Source of the DNA: Microbacterium salsuginis
GTDB lineage: Bacteria; Actinomycetota; Actinomycetes; Actinomycetales; Microbacteriaceae
Length of the DNA: 64,000 nucleotides
NCBI RefSeq assembly: GCF_012524205.1
Contig: NZ_JABACI010000005.1
Coordinates: forward strand, 124,001-188,000
Direction of reading: 5' to 3'
Below, piece by piece: positions 50,522-61,859 of this stretch (the first letter of the stretch is position 1; every line of letters begins with the position of its first letter). Made by a program: the position numbers and the translations under genes. The notes below the pieces were generated by a model that saw nothing but the letters and a program-made list of their open reading frames with translations, searched no databases and was not told the origin of the DNA.

Positions 50522-51686
50522 TGTGGTCGAGTTCCGCGTCGGCGAGGGCACAGGACTCCTCGGTCGCGAGATCCCGCGAATCCAGCCAGTGCTCGGGGAG
50601 CGCCGGTCGCTTCGGCGTACCGGCACGTCCGCGCTGGCCCTCGGCCGCCGCGCCCGGGTACGGAGCATCCAGGTCGAGGGTAGAGAGGAGTTCGTCGATC
50701 TCGGCCAGGCTCGACACCGTGGCCAGGGCGGCACGGAGTTCGCCGCCGACCGGGTACCCCTTCAGGTACCACGCGACATGCTTGCGGATGTCGCGGCAGC
50801 CTCGGGTCTCGTCCTCGAAGAAGTCCACGAGCAGCTCCGCGTGCCGGCGGAACGCGGCGGCGACGAATCCGAGGGTCGCATCGACGGGTTCGGAGGGGGC
50901 GGCGCCCGGTCGCCCGAGGGTGCGCGCGAGGTCGCCGAACAGCCATGGGCGGCCGAGGCATCCGCGGCCGACGACGACGCCGTCGCATCCGGTCTCGTCC
51001 ATCATGCGAACGGCGTCCTCGGCCGACCAGATGTCGCCGTTGCCGAGCACCGGGATGCTGGTGACGGTCTCTTTGAGCTTGGTGATGGCCGACCAGTCCG
51101 CGGTGCCGGAGTAGAACTCGGCCGCGGTCCGTGCGTGCAGCGCCACGGCCGCGACTCCTGCGTCCTCGGCGATCCGGCCCGCATCCAGGTACGTCAGGTG
51201 GTCGGAGTCGATGCCCTTGCGCATCTTGACGGTCAGCGGGATGTCACCGGCGGCACGCGCCGCGCGCGTGACGATGTCACGGAACAGGCCGATCTTCCAC
51301 GGCAGCGCGGCACCCCCGCCCTTGCGGGTGACCTTGGGGACGGGGCATCCGAAGTTCAGATCGATGTGATCGGCGCGATCCTCTTCGACGAGAAGGCGCA
51401 CAGCGGCCTCCGTCGTCGCCGGATCGACGCCGTAGAGCTGGATCGACCGCGGAGTCTCGGACTCATGGTGGGTGATGAGCCGCATCGTGGTGGCGTTGCG
51501 CTCGACCAGGGCGCGGGTCGTGATCATCTCGCTGACGTACAGTCCCGCTCCGTATTCGCGGCACAGCCGGCGGAAAGCGGTGTTGGTGATGCCCGCCATC
51601 GGAGCCAGCACGACGGGCGCGTCGAGTTCGATGGGCCCGATGCGCAGGGTGCGCTCTGGGGCGATGGCAATGGTCACGGGTCCCAT
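50511..51686 (-). CDS. dus: tRNA-dihydrouridine synthase
   Basis: 391 residues from ATG 51686; a GTG nine bases further in is an alternative. LAPMAGITNTAFRRLCREYGAGL, the FMN-binding IDLNFGCPVPKVTRKGGGAAL with its catalytic cysteine, LTVKMRKGID, ALHARTAAEFYSG and IPVLGNGDIWSAEDA are characteristic. It reduces uridine in the D-loop of tRNAs with NADPH. First gene of the dus-dgt-dnaG operon; a TATAAG just before the start may belong to its promoter. Confidence 0.94.
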   Translation of the reverse strand: MGPVTIAIAPERTLRIGPIELDAPVVLAPMAGITNTAFRRLCREYGAGLYVSEMITTRALVERNATTMRLITHHESETPRSIQLYGVDPATTEAAVRLLVEEDRADHIDLNFGCPVPKVTRKGGGAALPWKIGLFRDIVTRAARAAGDIPLTVKMRKGIDSDHLTYLDAGRIAEDAGVAAVALHARTAAEFYSGTADWSAITKLKETVTSIPVLGNGDIWSAEDAVRMMDETGCDGVVVGRGCLGRPWLFGDLARTLGRPGAAPSEPVDATLGFVAAAFRRHAELLVDFFEDETRGCRDIRKHVAWYLKGYPVGGELRAALATVSSLAEIDELLSTLDLDAPYPGAAAEGQRGRAGTPKRPALPEHWLDSRDLATEESCALADAELDHSGG

Positions 51687-51726
51687 TCTCTTATAGGAAT
51701 CCGATGCGCGGCTGAATGCCGGGGCA

Positions 51727-51732
51727 TAGCCT
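51727..51732 (+). promoter_or_regulatory. -10 element TAGCCT, leaderless start
   Basis: TAGCCT ends six bases before ATG 51739. Confidence 0.55.
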
Positions 51733-51738
51733 GGGGAT

Positions 51739-52242
51739 ATGACCGAGGCCACCACGACCGATCTGCGCTCCATCCCGTTCCAGACCGCCGACGGCGGCAC
51801 GGCGACGCTGGCCGATTACGGCGATCAGGTGGTCCTCGTGGTCAACGTCGCGTCTCGATGCGGGCTGACGCCGCAGTACGAACAGCTGGAGCAGCTGCAG
51901 CGCGCGTACGCGGACCGCGGCTTCACTGTGCTCGGCTTCCCGTGCAATCAGTTCATGGGGCAGGAGCCCGGCTCGATGGATGAGATCCTCGAGTACTGCG
52001 CGACGACGTGGGGCGTCACGTTCCCGGTCTTCGACAAGGTCAAGGTGAACGGCGGCAAGGCCGCACCCCTCTACAAGTCGCTCAAGCAGACGCGCGACGA
52101 GGACGGCAAGAAGGGCCCGGTCCGCTGGAACTTCGAGAAGTTCGTCGTGACGCCGGGGGGAGGCATCCATCGCTTCCGTCCGCAGACGAAGCCCGACGAC
52201 CCGGCGATCGTCGAGGTGATCGAGGCGAACCTCTCCCGCTGA
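51739..52242 (+). CDS. Glutathione peroxidase-family thiol peroxidase
   Basis: 167 residues. NVASRCGLTPQYEQL has the peroxidatic cysteine (C41), FPCNQF the second conserved cysteine and KGPVRWNFEKF the tryptophan/asparagine of the active site. Actinobacteria lack glutathione, so thioredoxin or mycothiol is the likely reductant (family knowledge). It detoxifies hydroperoxides. It ends seven bases from the convergent DsbA gene. Confidence 0.94.
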   Translation: MTEATTTDLRSIPFQTADGGTATLADYGDQVVLVVNVASRCGLTPQYEQLEQLQRAYADRGFTVLGFPCNQFMGQEPGSMDEILEYCATTWGVTFPVFDKVKVNGGKAAPLYKSLKQTRDEDGKKGPVRWNFEKFVVTPGGGIHRFRPQTKPDDPAIVEVIEANLSR

Positions 52243-52248
52243 GGCGGG

Positions 52249-52929
52249 TCAGCCGTCGACGACCGCCGGCTCGCGGCGCTCGTCCCACACCTGACGCACG
52301 ATCTGCGCGAACGCCTCGGCGGGCTGTGCGCCCGAGACCCCGTACTTTCCGTCGATCACGAAGAACGGCACGCCGTTGATCCCGTAGGCCTGGGCCTGCG
52401 CCTGGTCGGCGCGCACCGCGGCGAGGTAGCGAGCGCTGCGCAGCGCGTCGCGGGCGGCGTCGGCGTCGAGGCCGGCATCCGTCGCCAGTTGCACCAGTTC
52501 GTCTTCGCGACCGAGGTGACGGCCCTCGGTGAAGTACGCCGACATCAGCCGTTCCGCGAGCTCGTGCTGCCGGCCGTTCTCCTTGGCGAAGTGCAACAGC
52601 TCGTGTGCCTTGACCGTGTTGGTGTGCTGCAGGAGGTCGAAGCGGTACTCCAACCCGGCCGCCGCGGCGACGCCCGTGACGCGCTCCAGCATCTGCTGCA
52701 CCTGCTCGCGCGGCATGCCCTTGTGGGTGGCGAGGAAGTCGAGTTCATCGCCCTCGAAGTCCACCGGAGTGTCGGGCGAGAGCTCGAAGGAGTGGAAGGT
52801 CACCTCCACGGCGGGAGCGTCGTCGTCGGCGGATGCCGCGGCCAGACCCTTCTCCAGATTGCGCTTGCCGATGTAGCACCAGGGGCAGGCGATGTCACTC
52901 CACACGTCGATCTTGATGGCATCCGTCAT
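52249..52929 (-). CDS. DsbA-family thiol oxidoreductase (FrnE-like)
   Basis: 226 residues from ATG 52929. VWSDIACPWCYIGKRNLEKGL has the CPWC redox motif (C15-C18) without a signal peptide, so it is cytoplasmic. FFVIDGKYGVSGAQPAEAF is the cis-proline loop region (GVPFFVID). This group resembles FrnE and 2-hydroxychromene-2-carboxylate isomerase-like proteins. Substrate unknown. It is downstream of uppS on the same strand. Confidence 0.9.
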   Translation of the reverse strand: MTDAIKIDVWSDIACPWCYIGKRNLEKGLAAASADDDAPAVEVTFHSFELSPDTPVDFEGDELDFLATHKGMPREQVQQMLERVTGVAAAAGLEYRFDLLQHTNTVKAHELLHFAKENGRQHELAERLMSAYFTEGRHLGREDELVQLATDAGLDADAARDALRSARYLAAVRADQAQAQAYGINGVPFFVIDGKYGVSGAQPAEAFAQIVRQVWDERREPAVVDG

Positions 52930-52986
52930 ACCGGGCACAACCTGCCCAGTGCGGTGATCTATTCCGTCGAATGCGATCAGGACGGG

Positions 52987-53790
52987 TCAGGCACTCGGGG
53001 CGTCGACGGCGCCGCCGAACCGCCGTTCCCGGCCCAGGTAGAGATCGATGCCGTGCCACAGGTCCGCGCGCGTGAAGTCGGGCCACAGTGTGTCGAGGAA
53101 GACGAACTCCGCATAGGCCGACTCCCACAGGAGGAAGTTCGAGGTGCGCTGCTCTCCGCTGGAGCGGATGAACAGATCCACGTCCGGCATGCCGGGCTGG
53201 TAGAGGCGACGCTGGATGAGCTTCTCCGACACCGCCGACGGCTTGAGCCGTCCCGCCGCGACATCGTCGGCGATCGACCGCATCGCGTCGACCAGCTCCA
53301 CGCGTCCGCCGTAGTTGACGCACATCGTCAGCGTGAGCACGTCATTGCCGGCCGTCAGGCGCTCGGCGTACTGGAGCTCCTTGATGACCGAACCCCACAA
53401 GCGGGGCTTTCGGCCGGCCCACTGGATGCGGACGCCCCATTCGTTCAGCTGATCCCGTCGCCGGTGCAGCACGTCGCGGTTGTAGCCCATGAGGAAGCGC
53501 ACCTCCTCCGGAGAGCGCGACCAGTTCTCGGTCGAGAACGCATAGACCGAGAGGTGCTTCACGCCTGCCTGGATCGCTCCGGCGACCACATCGAGGAGCG
53601 CCGCCTCGCCGGCTTTGTGGCCCTCGATGCGGGTGAGGCCGCGGCGATTCGCCCAGCGGCCGTTGCCGTCCATCACGAGCGCGACATGTCCCGGCACCGC
53701 GCCCTTCGGATAAGCCGGCGGATACACACCGGTCCAGTCCAACGGGCGATACGGCACCGCGTCGCGATGCGTGTACGGCTTCGGTGTCAC
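52987..53790 (-). CDS. uppS: Isoprenyl (undecaprenyl) diphosphate synthase, cis type
   Basis: 267 residues from GTG 53790. [15 protein letters not shown] has the catalytic aspartate, [18 protein letters not shown] and [26 protein letters not shown] are the other substrate-binding motifs of cis-prenyltransferases. It makes the polyprenyl carrier for peptidoglycan. The start overlaps the recO stop by four bases (GTGA). Confidence 0.95.
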   Translation of the reverse strand: MTPKPYTHRDAVPYRPLDWTGVYPPAYPKGAVPGHVALVMDGNGRWANRRGLTRIEGHKAGEAALLDVVAGAIQAGVKHLSVYAFSTENWSRSPEEVRFLMGYNRDVLHRRRDQLNEWGVRIQWAGRKPRLWGSVIKELQYAERLTAGNDVLTLTMCVNYGGRVELVDAMRSIADDVAAGRLKPSAVSEKLIQRRLYQPGMPDVDLFIRSSGEQRTSNFLLWESAYAEFVFLDTLWPDFTRADLWHGIDLYLGRERRFGGAVDAPSA

Positions 53791-54527
53791 CGGGTGCCTT
53801 CCTGCGGGCTCGCGACGTGCGAGAGCGAACGGATGCCGCGCTCGAGGTGCCACTGAGCGTACGCCGCGATCAAGCCCGACGCGGCCGCCGATGACGCCGC
53901 GGTCGCGGCATCCACCCGCTCCCATTCGCCGGCCATGAGCGACTGGAGCAGTCCGACAGTGGCTCTGTCGACGCGGGCCGCTCCGGTGGGCGCGCAGTCG
54001 GAGCACACGATCCCGCCCTGCTGGGCGACGAAGGTGTCGTGGGTGCCTGCACGCCCGCAGCGCGCGCATTCGCCCAGCCCGGGCGCCCAGCCTGAGAGTG
54101 CCATCGCGCGCAGCAGGTAGGAGTCGAGCACGCTGCGGGAGGCGTGCTCGCCGCGCGCGAGCGCGCGCAGTCCGCCCACGAGGAGCAGGTACTGCTGCGG
54201 AGTGGCCTCGGCCTCGTTGAGCCGGTCGGCGGTCTCGACCATCGCGTGGGCCGACGTGTAGCGGTCGTAGTGCGCCGCGATGTCGGCGCCGTACGAGCCG
54301 AGCGACTCGGCCTGCTGAATGATGTCGAGCGAACGGCCCTGATACAACTGCACATCCGCGACCATGAACGGCTCGAGCCGTGCCCCGAAGCGCGACGACG
54401 TGCGCCGCACGCCCTTCGCGACGGCCCGCAGCTTGCCGTGCCGGCGGCTGAGCATCGTCACGATCCTGTCGGCCTCACCCAGCTTGTGGGTGCGCAGGAC
54501 CACGACTTCATCGCGGTAGGTGGGCAC
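53787..54527 (-). CDS. recO: DNA repair protein RecO
   Basis: 246 residues. An N-terminal OB-fold ([34 protein letters not shown]) is followed by a helical domain and a zinc site (C-x2-C ECARCG and VCSDC). It loads RecA at gapped DNA with RecR. The GTG start is six bases after GATAAT on the minus strand (54534-54539), indicating a leaderless mRNA. uppS overlaps its end. Confidence 0.95.
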   Translation of the reverse strand: MPTYRDEVVVLRTHKLGEADRIVTMLSRRHGKLRAVAKGVRRTSSRFGARLEPFMVADVQLYQGRSLDIIQQAESLGSYGADIAAHYDRYTSAHAMVETADRLNEAEATPQQYLLLVGGLRALARGEHASRSVLDSYLLRAMALSGWAPGLGECARCGRAGTHDTFVAQQGGIVCSDCAPTGAARVDRATVGLLQSLMAGEWERVDAATAASSAAASGLIAAYAQWHLERGIRSLSHVASPQEGTR

Positions 54528-54533
54528 CCGTCA

Positions 54534-54539
54534 ATTATC
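54534..54539 (-). promoter_or_regulatory. -10 element GATAAT for recO
   Basis: On the minus strand GATAAT is followed by TGACGG and GTG 54527. Confidence 0.5.
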
Positions 54540-54632
54540 CCCGGCGGCGGCCGGAAGGAGGCGGTGCGCCGCGGCATGGGTTCGAGGCCGACCGGATGCG
54601 ACCGCGCTTTGTGGTGGCGCTAGCACATTATG

Positions 54633-54638
54633 TATGCT
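54633..54638 (+). promoter_or_regulatory. -10 element TATGCT and possible MarR operator
   Basis: TATGCT ends seven bases before ATG 54646. It lies in an unusually AT-rich stretch (54620-54645) with an imperfect dyad AGCACATTATGTATGCT that overlaps it and could be an autoregulatory operator. Confidence 0.45.
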
Positions 54639-54645
54639 GTTCACT

Positions 54646-55113
54646 ATGTCCGGCACGCAGATTCTTGACACCCTCCTCGCGATCTCGCAGCTGCTCGAGG
54701 CGGACCAGACGAGCGAGCTGGAGCGGCGCGGTCTCACGACGTCGCGCACGCACCTGCTGTGGGTGCTCCATCACGGCGGACCTGCGACTCAGATTCAGCT
54801 GGCGGAGGCCATCGGCGTCACCCCGCGCAATGTCACGGCCCTCGTCGACGCACTCGACGCCACCGGCTTCGCGCGGCGCGAACCGCACCCGACCGACCGG
54901 CGCGCGGTGCACGTGACCCTCACCGAACGCGGTCGGTCGATCATGGAGACGATGGACGCGGAGCACACCGCTCTCGGCAGCGACCTCGTGGCCGGACTCG
55001 ACGACGACGAACTGCAGATCACGTCCCGGGCGCTGCAGCACATCCTCGACCGGCTTCAGTCCCTGATCGCCGAGCACGCAGCCCGGCAGGCCGAGCGGAG
55101 CGACCTCGGATGA
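54646..55113 (+). CDS. MarR family transcriptional regulator
   Basis: 155 residues. The winged helix-turn-helix is IQLAEAIGVTPRNVTALVDALDATGFARREPHPTDRRAVHVTLTERG, with the DRR wing typical of MarR. Flanking helices form the dimer interface. No conserved cysteine. The ATG is seven bases after the -10 element. Its stop overlaps the start of the following membrane protein gene by ATGA, making that gene a likely target. Confidence 0.9.
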   Translation: MSGTQILDTLLAISQLLEADQTSELERRGLTTSRTHLLWVLHHGGPATQIQLAEAIGVTPRNVTALVDALDATGFARREPHPTDRRAVHVTLTERGRSIMETMDAEHTALGSDLVAGLDDDELQITSRALQHILDRLQSLIAEHAARQAERSDLG

Positions 55114-55742
55114 GCGTCATGACCGAAGAGGCACCCGGTCGCGGTCGCGTCGCGCGGATCGCCCGGATGGCATGGCGCGCCGAGGTCGGCGTGTGGCAGA
55201 GCCTGTATCGCTGGCTGTTCCGCCGCCCGCGCGTGCCGGCAGGCGCGAGCGGCTTCGCCTATCACTCCCCCGTCATGACGATCCTCGTGATCTTCATCGT
55301 GCTGTCCGCCGTCGAGATACCGATCGTCGATCTCATCGTCCATCCGTGGCCGTGGGTGCGGATCCCGCTCCTCGCACTGGGCATCTGGGGCGTCACCTGG
55401 ATGGTCGGTCGGATGCTGGGCTACCTCACACGCCCTCACTCGGTCGGGCCTGACGGCATCCGCGCGCGTCTGGGGACCGACCTCGACATCGACCTGCCGT
55501 GGGAGGCCGTCGCGTCGGTGGAGCGATCTCGCGACGTCACCGAGAAGGCCCCCAAGATCCGCGACGAAGCGCACGGACGCACCCTCGCGATCCGGATGGC
55601 GAACGAGACCAACATCCTGGTCACGCTCGAGCACCCGGTGACCACCGAGGTGTCAGGCCGACCGGCAGAGCTCGACGCCGTCCGGCTGTGGGTGGACGAC
55701 CCGGACGGATTCATGTCCGCGGTGCGGACTCACATCCCCTGA
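55110..55742 (+). CDS. Membrane protein with PH-like C-terminal domain
   Basis: 210 residues. An N-terminal basic segment is followed by two membrane helices (about 53-75 MTILVIFIVLSAVEIPIVDLI and 80-100 VRIPLLALGIWGVTWMVG). Residues 105-205 are a beta-rich domain (SVGPDGIRARLGTDLDIDLPWEAVASVE) that resembles bacterial PH-like domains. Function unknown. Coupled to the MarR regulator by ATGA overlap; a start at ATG 55119 is also possible. Confidence 0.72.
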   Translation: MSVMTEEAPGRGRVARIARMAWRAEVGVWQSLYRWLFRRPRVPAGASGFAYHSPVMTILVIFIVLSAVEIPIVDLIVHPWPWVRIPLLALGIWGVTWMVGRMLGYLTRPHSVGPDGIRARLGTDLDIDLPWEAVASVERSRDVTEKAPKIRDEAHGRTLAIRMANETNILVTLEHPVTTEVSGRPAELDAVRLWVDDPDGFMSAVRTHIP

Positions 55743-55779
55743 TCCCGCGTCCTGCGCCTCGGGCGGCGACAATGGAACG

Positions 55780-56466
55780 GTGGACGAGCCGCTCTTCGTG
55801 ATCCCGCTGTGGGCCGACCTGGTCGCCGTCGGCCTCGGCGGCATCCAAGGAGCGCTGTTCGCTTCGGGCTTCCGCGGCGAGCGGCGCCTGGATCTGCTCG
55901 GTGTCGCGATCATCGGCGTCGTCATGGGCATGGGCGGCGGACTCATCCGCGATCTGCTGCTCAACGTGACGCCGACCACCCTGCAGAGCAATTGGTACCT
56001 GCTGACCGCCACGGGGGCGGCTCTGCTCGGGATGCTGCTGGCCGGGGTCTTCCAACGACTCAATGCCGTCATCGTCGGGCTCGATGCGCTCGTGATCGGG
56101 CTTTTCGGGGCGTTCGGCACGAGCAAGGCGCTCGTGCTCGGCCTGCCGCTCGTCCCCGCGGTGTTCGTCGGCGTGTGCGCCGCGGTCGGAGGCGGCATTC
56201 TGCGCGACATGATCATGGGGCTTCCGGTGGCGATCATGCACGTCGGCTCCCTCTACGCCGTGGCCGCGGCAGCGGGATGCCTGGTGCTGGCCGGCGCGCA
56301 TCAGCTCGGAGCGAACGTGGTCGTGGCCGCGGCCATCGGCATCGCCGTGACCACGGTCATCCGGCTGCTGGCCGTGATCTTCGACATCTCCCTCCCCGAG
56401 CAGCGGGCGCTGTACCGACGCAAGGTGGCGGTCGAGACGTCGGCGATCCCGATCGTCAAGCGCTGA
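55780..56466 (+). CDS. TRIC cation-channel/UPF0126 family membrane protein
   Basis: 228 residues with seven hydrophobic helices. The duplicated domain has GVVMGMGGGLIRDLLLN and GVCAAVGGGILRDMIMG, the glycine-rich kinks lining the pore in trimeric intracellular cation channels. GTG start, with GACAAT six bases upstream. Ion transport role is by family. Follows the PH-like gene but in its own unit. Confidence 0.88.
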   Translation: MDEPLFVIPLWADLVAVGLGGIQGALFASGFRGERRLDLLGVAIIGVVMGMGGGLIRDLLLNVTPTTLQSNWYLLTATGAALLGMLLAGVFQRLNAVIVGLDALVIGLFGAFGTSKALVLGLPLVPAVFVGVCAAVGGGILRDMIMGLPVAIMHVGSLYAVAAAAGCLVLAGAHQLGANVVVAAAIGIAVTTVIRLLAVIFDISLPEQRALYRRKVAVETSAIPIVKR

Positions 56467-56509
56467 CGGCGGGCCGTCTCCGACCCGCCGTCAGCGCGAC
56501 GCCTGCGGA

Positions 56510-59116
<2,607 letters not shown>

Positions 59117-60043
59117 CTAGAAGCCCAGACGGCCGAGCTGCTTCGGGTCGCGCTGCCATTCCTTCGCGACCCGCACGTGGAGCTTCAGGAACACCTTGGT
59201 GCCGACGAGCGGTTCGATCTGGGCGCGTGCGCGCGCTCCGACATCCCTCAGCCGCGAGCCCTTGTGCCCGATGATGATCGCCTTCTGGCTGTCGCGCTCC
59301 ACGACGAGGTTCGCGTAGATGTCGGTCATGCTGCCGGTGTCGCGCTCGGACATGTCCTCGATCGTGACGGCGATCGAGTGCGGCAGCTCGTCGCGCACGC
59401 CCTCGAGGGCGGCCTCACGGATGATCTCGGCGATGCGGTCCTCCGTCGACTCGTCCGTCACGACTCCCTCGGGGTAGAGAGGCGGACCGGCCGGCATCAG
59501 TGACAGCAGCTCGTCCGTGAGCACGTCGAGCTGGTCGCGCGTGAGCGCCGAAAGCGGGATGACGGCCGCCCAGTCCTCGCGCAGCTGATCGACCTCGATG
59601 AGTCGCTCGGTGATCTGCTCACGGGTAGCGGCATCCGTCTTCGTCACGATCGCGACCTTCTTCGCGCGCCCATAGCCGTCGAGCGATTCTGCGATACGAC
59701 GGTCTCCGGGTCCGACCTTCTCGGTGGCCGGCACGCAGAACCCGATGACGTCGACGTCGCCGAGCACTTGCTCGACGAGGTCGTTGAGCCGCTGGCCGAG
59801 GAGCGTGCGAGGCTTGTGCAAGCCGGGCGTGTCGACGATGACGAGCTGGCCCGACGGCCGGTTCAGGATGCCGCGGATGGCGCGCCGTGTCGTCTGCGGC
59901 TTGTCGCTCGTGATGGCGACCTTCTCGCCGACGAGCGCGTTCGTGAGCGTGGACTTGCCGACGTTCGGGCGCCCTACGAAGGTGACGAAGCCTGAGCGTC
60001 CCGCGGGCTGCTCGGGCGACGCAGCGGTGTGCGGTTCGGTCAT
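59117..60043 (-). CDS. era: GTPase Era
   Basis: 308 residues. G1 GRPNVGKSTL, G3 DTPGLHKP, G4 TKTD and the switch regions are complete. The C-terminal KH domain has IIGHKGSRLRDVGARARAQIEPL. It binds 16S rRNA 3' end and helps assemble the small ribosomal subunit. It overlaps the CBS protein by ATGA and is the last gene of the chain from the HIT gene. Confidence 0.96.
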   Translation of the reverse strand: MTEPHTAASPEQPAGRSGFVTFVGRPNVGKSTLTNALVGEKVAITSDKPQTTRRAIRGILNRPSGQLVIVDTPGLHKPRTLLGQRLNDLVEQVLGDVDVIGFCVPATEKVGPGDRRIAESLDGYGRAKKVAIVTKTDAATREQITERLIEVDQLREDWAAVIPLSALTRDQLDVLTDELLSLMPAGPPLYPEGVVTDESTEDRIAEIIREAALEGVRDELPHSIAVTIEDMSERDTGSMTDIYANLVVERDSQKAIIIGHKGSRLRDVGARARAQIEPLVGTKVFLKLHVRVAKEWQRDPKQLGRLGF

Positions 60044-61392
60044 GGGTTCTCCCCCTTCTTGGGAGCGCGCACCTCGCCGGTGCGGGCTCCGATGGTACGG
60101 ATCTCGCCGGTGCGCGGCGAGCGTCCGAACTCTGGTCGTGTCTCGCCGCGCTCGACGAAGACCGTGGAGATCCCGCGCCCGCGACCGCGCGATGCGCCGC
60201 CGGTGAGCACCAGCCCGGCGATCTCGGCCGTGGCGCCGGGCTGCGGAACACGTCCGAGCGCCTTGCCGAGCAGGCCGCCGATCGAGTCGACGTCCTCATC
60301 TTCGAGCTCGATGCCGAACAGATCGCCCACCTCGTCGAGGCCCATGCGGGCGCTCACCCGGTAGTGCCCGGGCTCGAGCTCGGTCACCTCGTCGCCGCGT
60401 GGGTCATATTCGTCGGAGATGTCGCCGACGAGCTCCTCGATGAGGTCCTCGAGCGTCACCAGGCCCGACACGCCGCCGTACTCGTCGACGACGAGACAGA
60501 CATGAACGGCATCGCGCTTCATCTGCTGCAGCAGAGTCTCGGCCTTCATCGACTCCGGCACGAACACCGCCGGTCGCGCGATGCGGCTGATGGGCGCGTC
60601 GCGCCAGCCGTCCTCGTCGCGGAAGCCGAACTGCACGAGGTCTTTCAGGTACAGCACGCCGACCACGTCGTCGGCATCATCGTCGACGATCGGGACCCGC
60701 GAGATGCCCTTGTCGAGGAACGTCGCCATCGCCTCGCGCGTGGAGGCCGAGGCATCCACCGTCACCATGTCGGTGCGCGGCACCATGACCGCGCGCACGA
60801 ACGTGTCGGTGAAGTCGAACACCGAGTGGATCAGCTCGCGGTCGTCCTGCTCGATGAGCTCGTTCTCTGCCGCCTCGTCGATGATGCTGAGCAGCTGCTC
60901 CTCCGATGCGAACGATGACCCTCGAGAGGCGCCGGGAGTGATCCGGGTGCCGAGCGCGACCAGTCCGTGGGCGAGCGGTCCGAGCAGGATGCGCACGCCG
61001 CGGATCACCGGGGCCGCGCCCCGCAGCAGGCTCTTCGCGTGCAGTCGTCCGACGGTGCGGGGGCTCGCTCCCACGACGACGTACGACACGCCCGTCATCA
61101 GAACGGCTGCCGCGAGCATCGCCCACCCGATGTTGTCGAACAGCAGCACAAAGGCGACCGTGACGAGCACCGCGGCAGTGGTCTCGGCGAGCACACGGAT
61201 GAAGATCACCGCGTTCGCGTGCGCCTCGGGATCCGCGGCGATCCGCTGCAGCGATCGTGCGTTGCGGCCATCGGCGCCGAGCTCGGCGAGATCCGCGCGC
61301 GAGGTCACCCCGAGTGCGGCGTCGATCGCGACCATGAGGGCGCCGAAGGCGAGGAGCAGGACCGCACCGACCAGGAGGAGTGCCTCGGTCAT
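60040..61392 (-). CDS. CNNM/CorC-type membrane protein with CBS pair
   Basis: 450 residues from ATG 61392. An N-terminal DUF21/CNNM domain with three or four helices (LLLVGAVLLLAFGALMVAID, TAAVLVTVAFVLLFDNIGWAML, VLMTGVSYVVVGASP) is followed by two CBS domains (MVPRTDMVTVDA to GVLYLKDL, and ARPAVFVPESMKAETLLQQM to GLVTLEDLIEELVGDI) and a CorC_HlyC tail (YRVSARMGLDEVGDLFGIELEDEDVDSIGGLL). Relatives take part in Mg2+/Co2+ transport. Overlaps ybeY and era by ATGA each. Confidence 0.92.
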   Translation of the reverse strand: MTEALLLVGAVLLLAFGALMVAIDAALGVTSRADLAELGADGRNARSLQRIAADPEAHANAVIFIRVLAETTAAVLVTVAFVLLFDNIGWAMLAAAVLMTGVSYVVVGASPRTVGRLHAKSLLRGAAPVIRGVRILLGPLAHGLVALGTRITPGASRGSSFASEEQLLSIIDEAAENELIEQDDRELIHSVFDFTDTFVRAVMVPRTDMVTVDASASTREAMATFLDKGISRVPIVDDDADDVVGVLYLKDLVQFGFRDEDGWRDAPISRIARPAVFVPESMKAETLLQQMKRDAVHVCLVVDEYGGVSGLVTLEDLIEELVGDISDEYDPRGDEVTELEPGHYRVSARMGLDEVGDLFGIELEDEDVDSIGGLLGKALGRVPQPGATAEIAGLVLTGGASRGRGRGISTVFVERGETRPEFGRSPRTGEIRTIGARTGEVRAPKKGENP

Positions 61393-61859
61393 GCGCGGGG
61401 TCGTCGCCGTTCCGCCGCCTGGAACGATGCGATGAGCTCGCGCTGCAGCCCGAACATCTCGCGCTCCTCCTCCGGCTCGGCATGATCGAAGCCGAGCAGG
61501 TGCAGCAGGCCGTGGGTCGTCAGCAGGATCAGCTCGTCGAGCGTGCTGTGCTTGGCGGCGACGGCCTGGGCCTCGGCGACCTGCGGGCACAGCACGATGT
61601 CGCCGAGCAGCCCGGCCGGCGCCGGGGCATCCTCTGTTCCGGGGCGCAGCTCGTCCATCGGGAAGCTCAGCACATCTGTCGGGCCGGGTTCGTCCATCCA
61701 CTGCACGTGCAGAGCTTCCATCGCCCCCTCGTCGACGAGCAGGATCGCCACGTCGGCCTCGGCGCTGACGTGCAGCTCGGCCAGGTTGTGCTCCATGAGC
61801 CGCAGCAGCACCGTCTCATCGACGTCGACTCCCGACTCGTTGCCGATCTCGATGGTCAT
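61389..61859 (-). CDS. ybeY: Endoribonuclease YbeY
   Basis: 156 residues. The zinc motif HGLLHLLGFDHAEPEEE (H-x3-H-x5-H) and PMDEL with DVLSFP earlier are diagnostic. It is required for 16S rRNA maturation and ribosome quality control. Four-base overlaps join it to phoH and to the CBS protein gene. Confidence 0.96.
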   Translation of the reverse strand: MTIEIGNESGVDVDETVLLRLMEHNLAELHVSAEADVAILLVDEGAMEALHVQWMDEPGPTDVLSFPMDELRPGTEDAPAPAGLLGDIVLCPQVAEAQAVAAKHSTLDELILLTTHGLLHLLGFDHAEPEEEREMFGLQRELIASFQAAERRRPRA

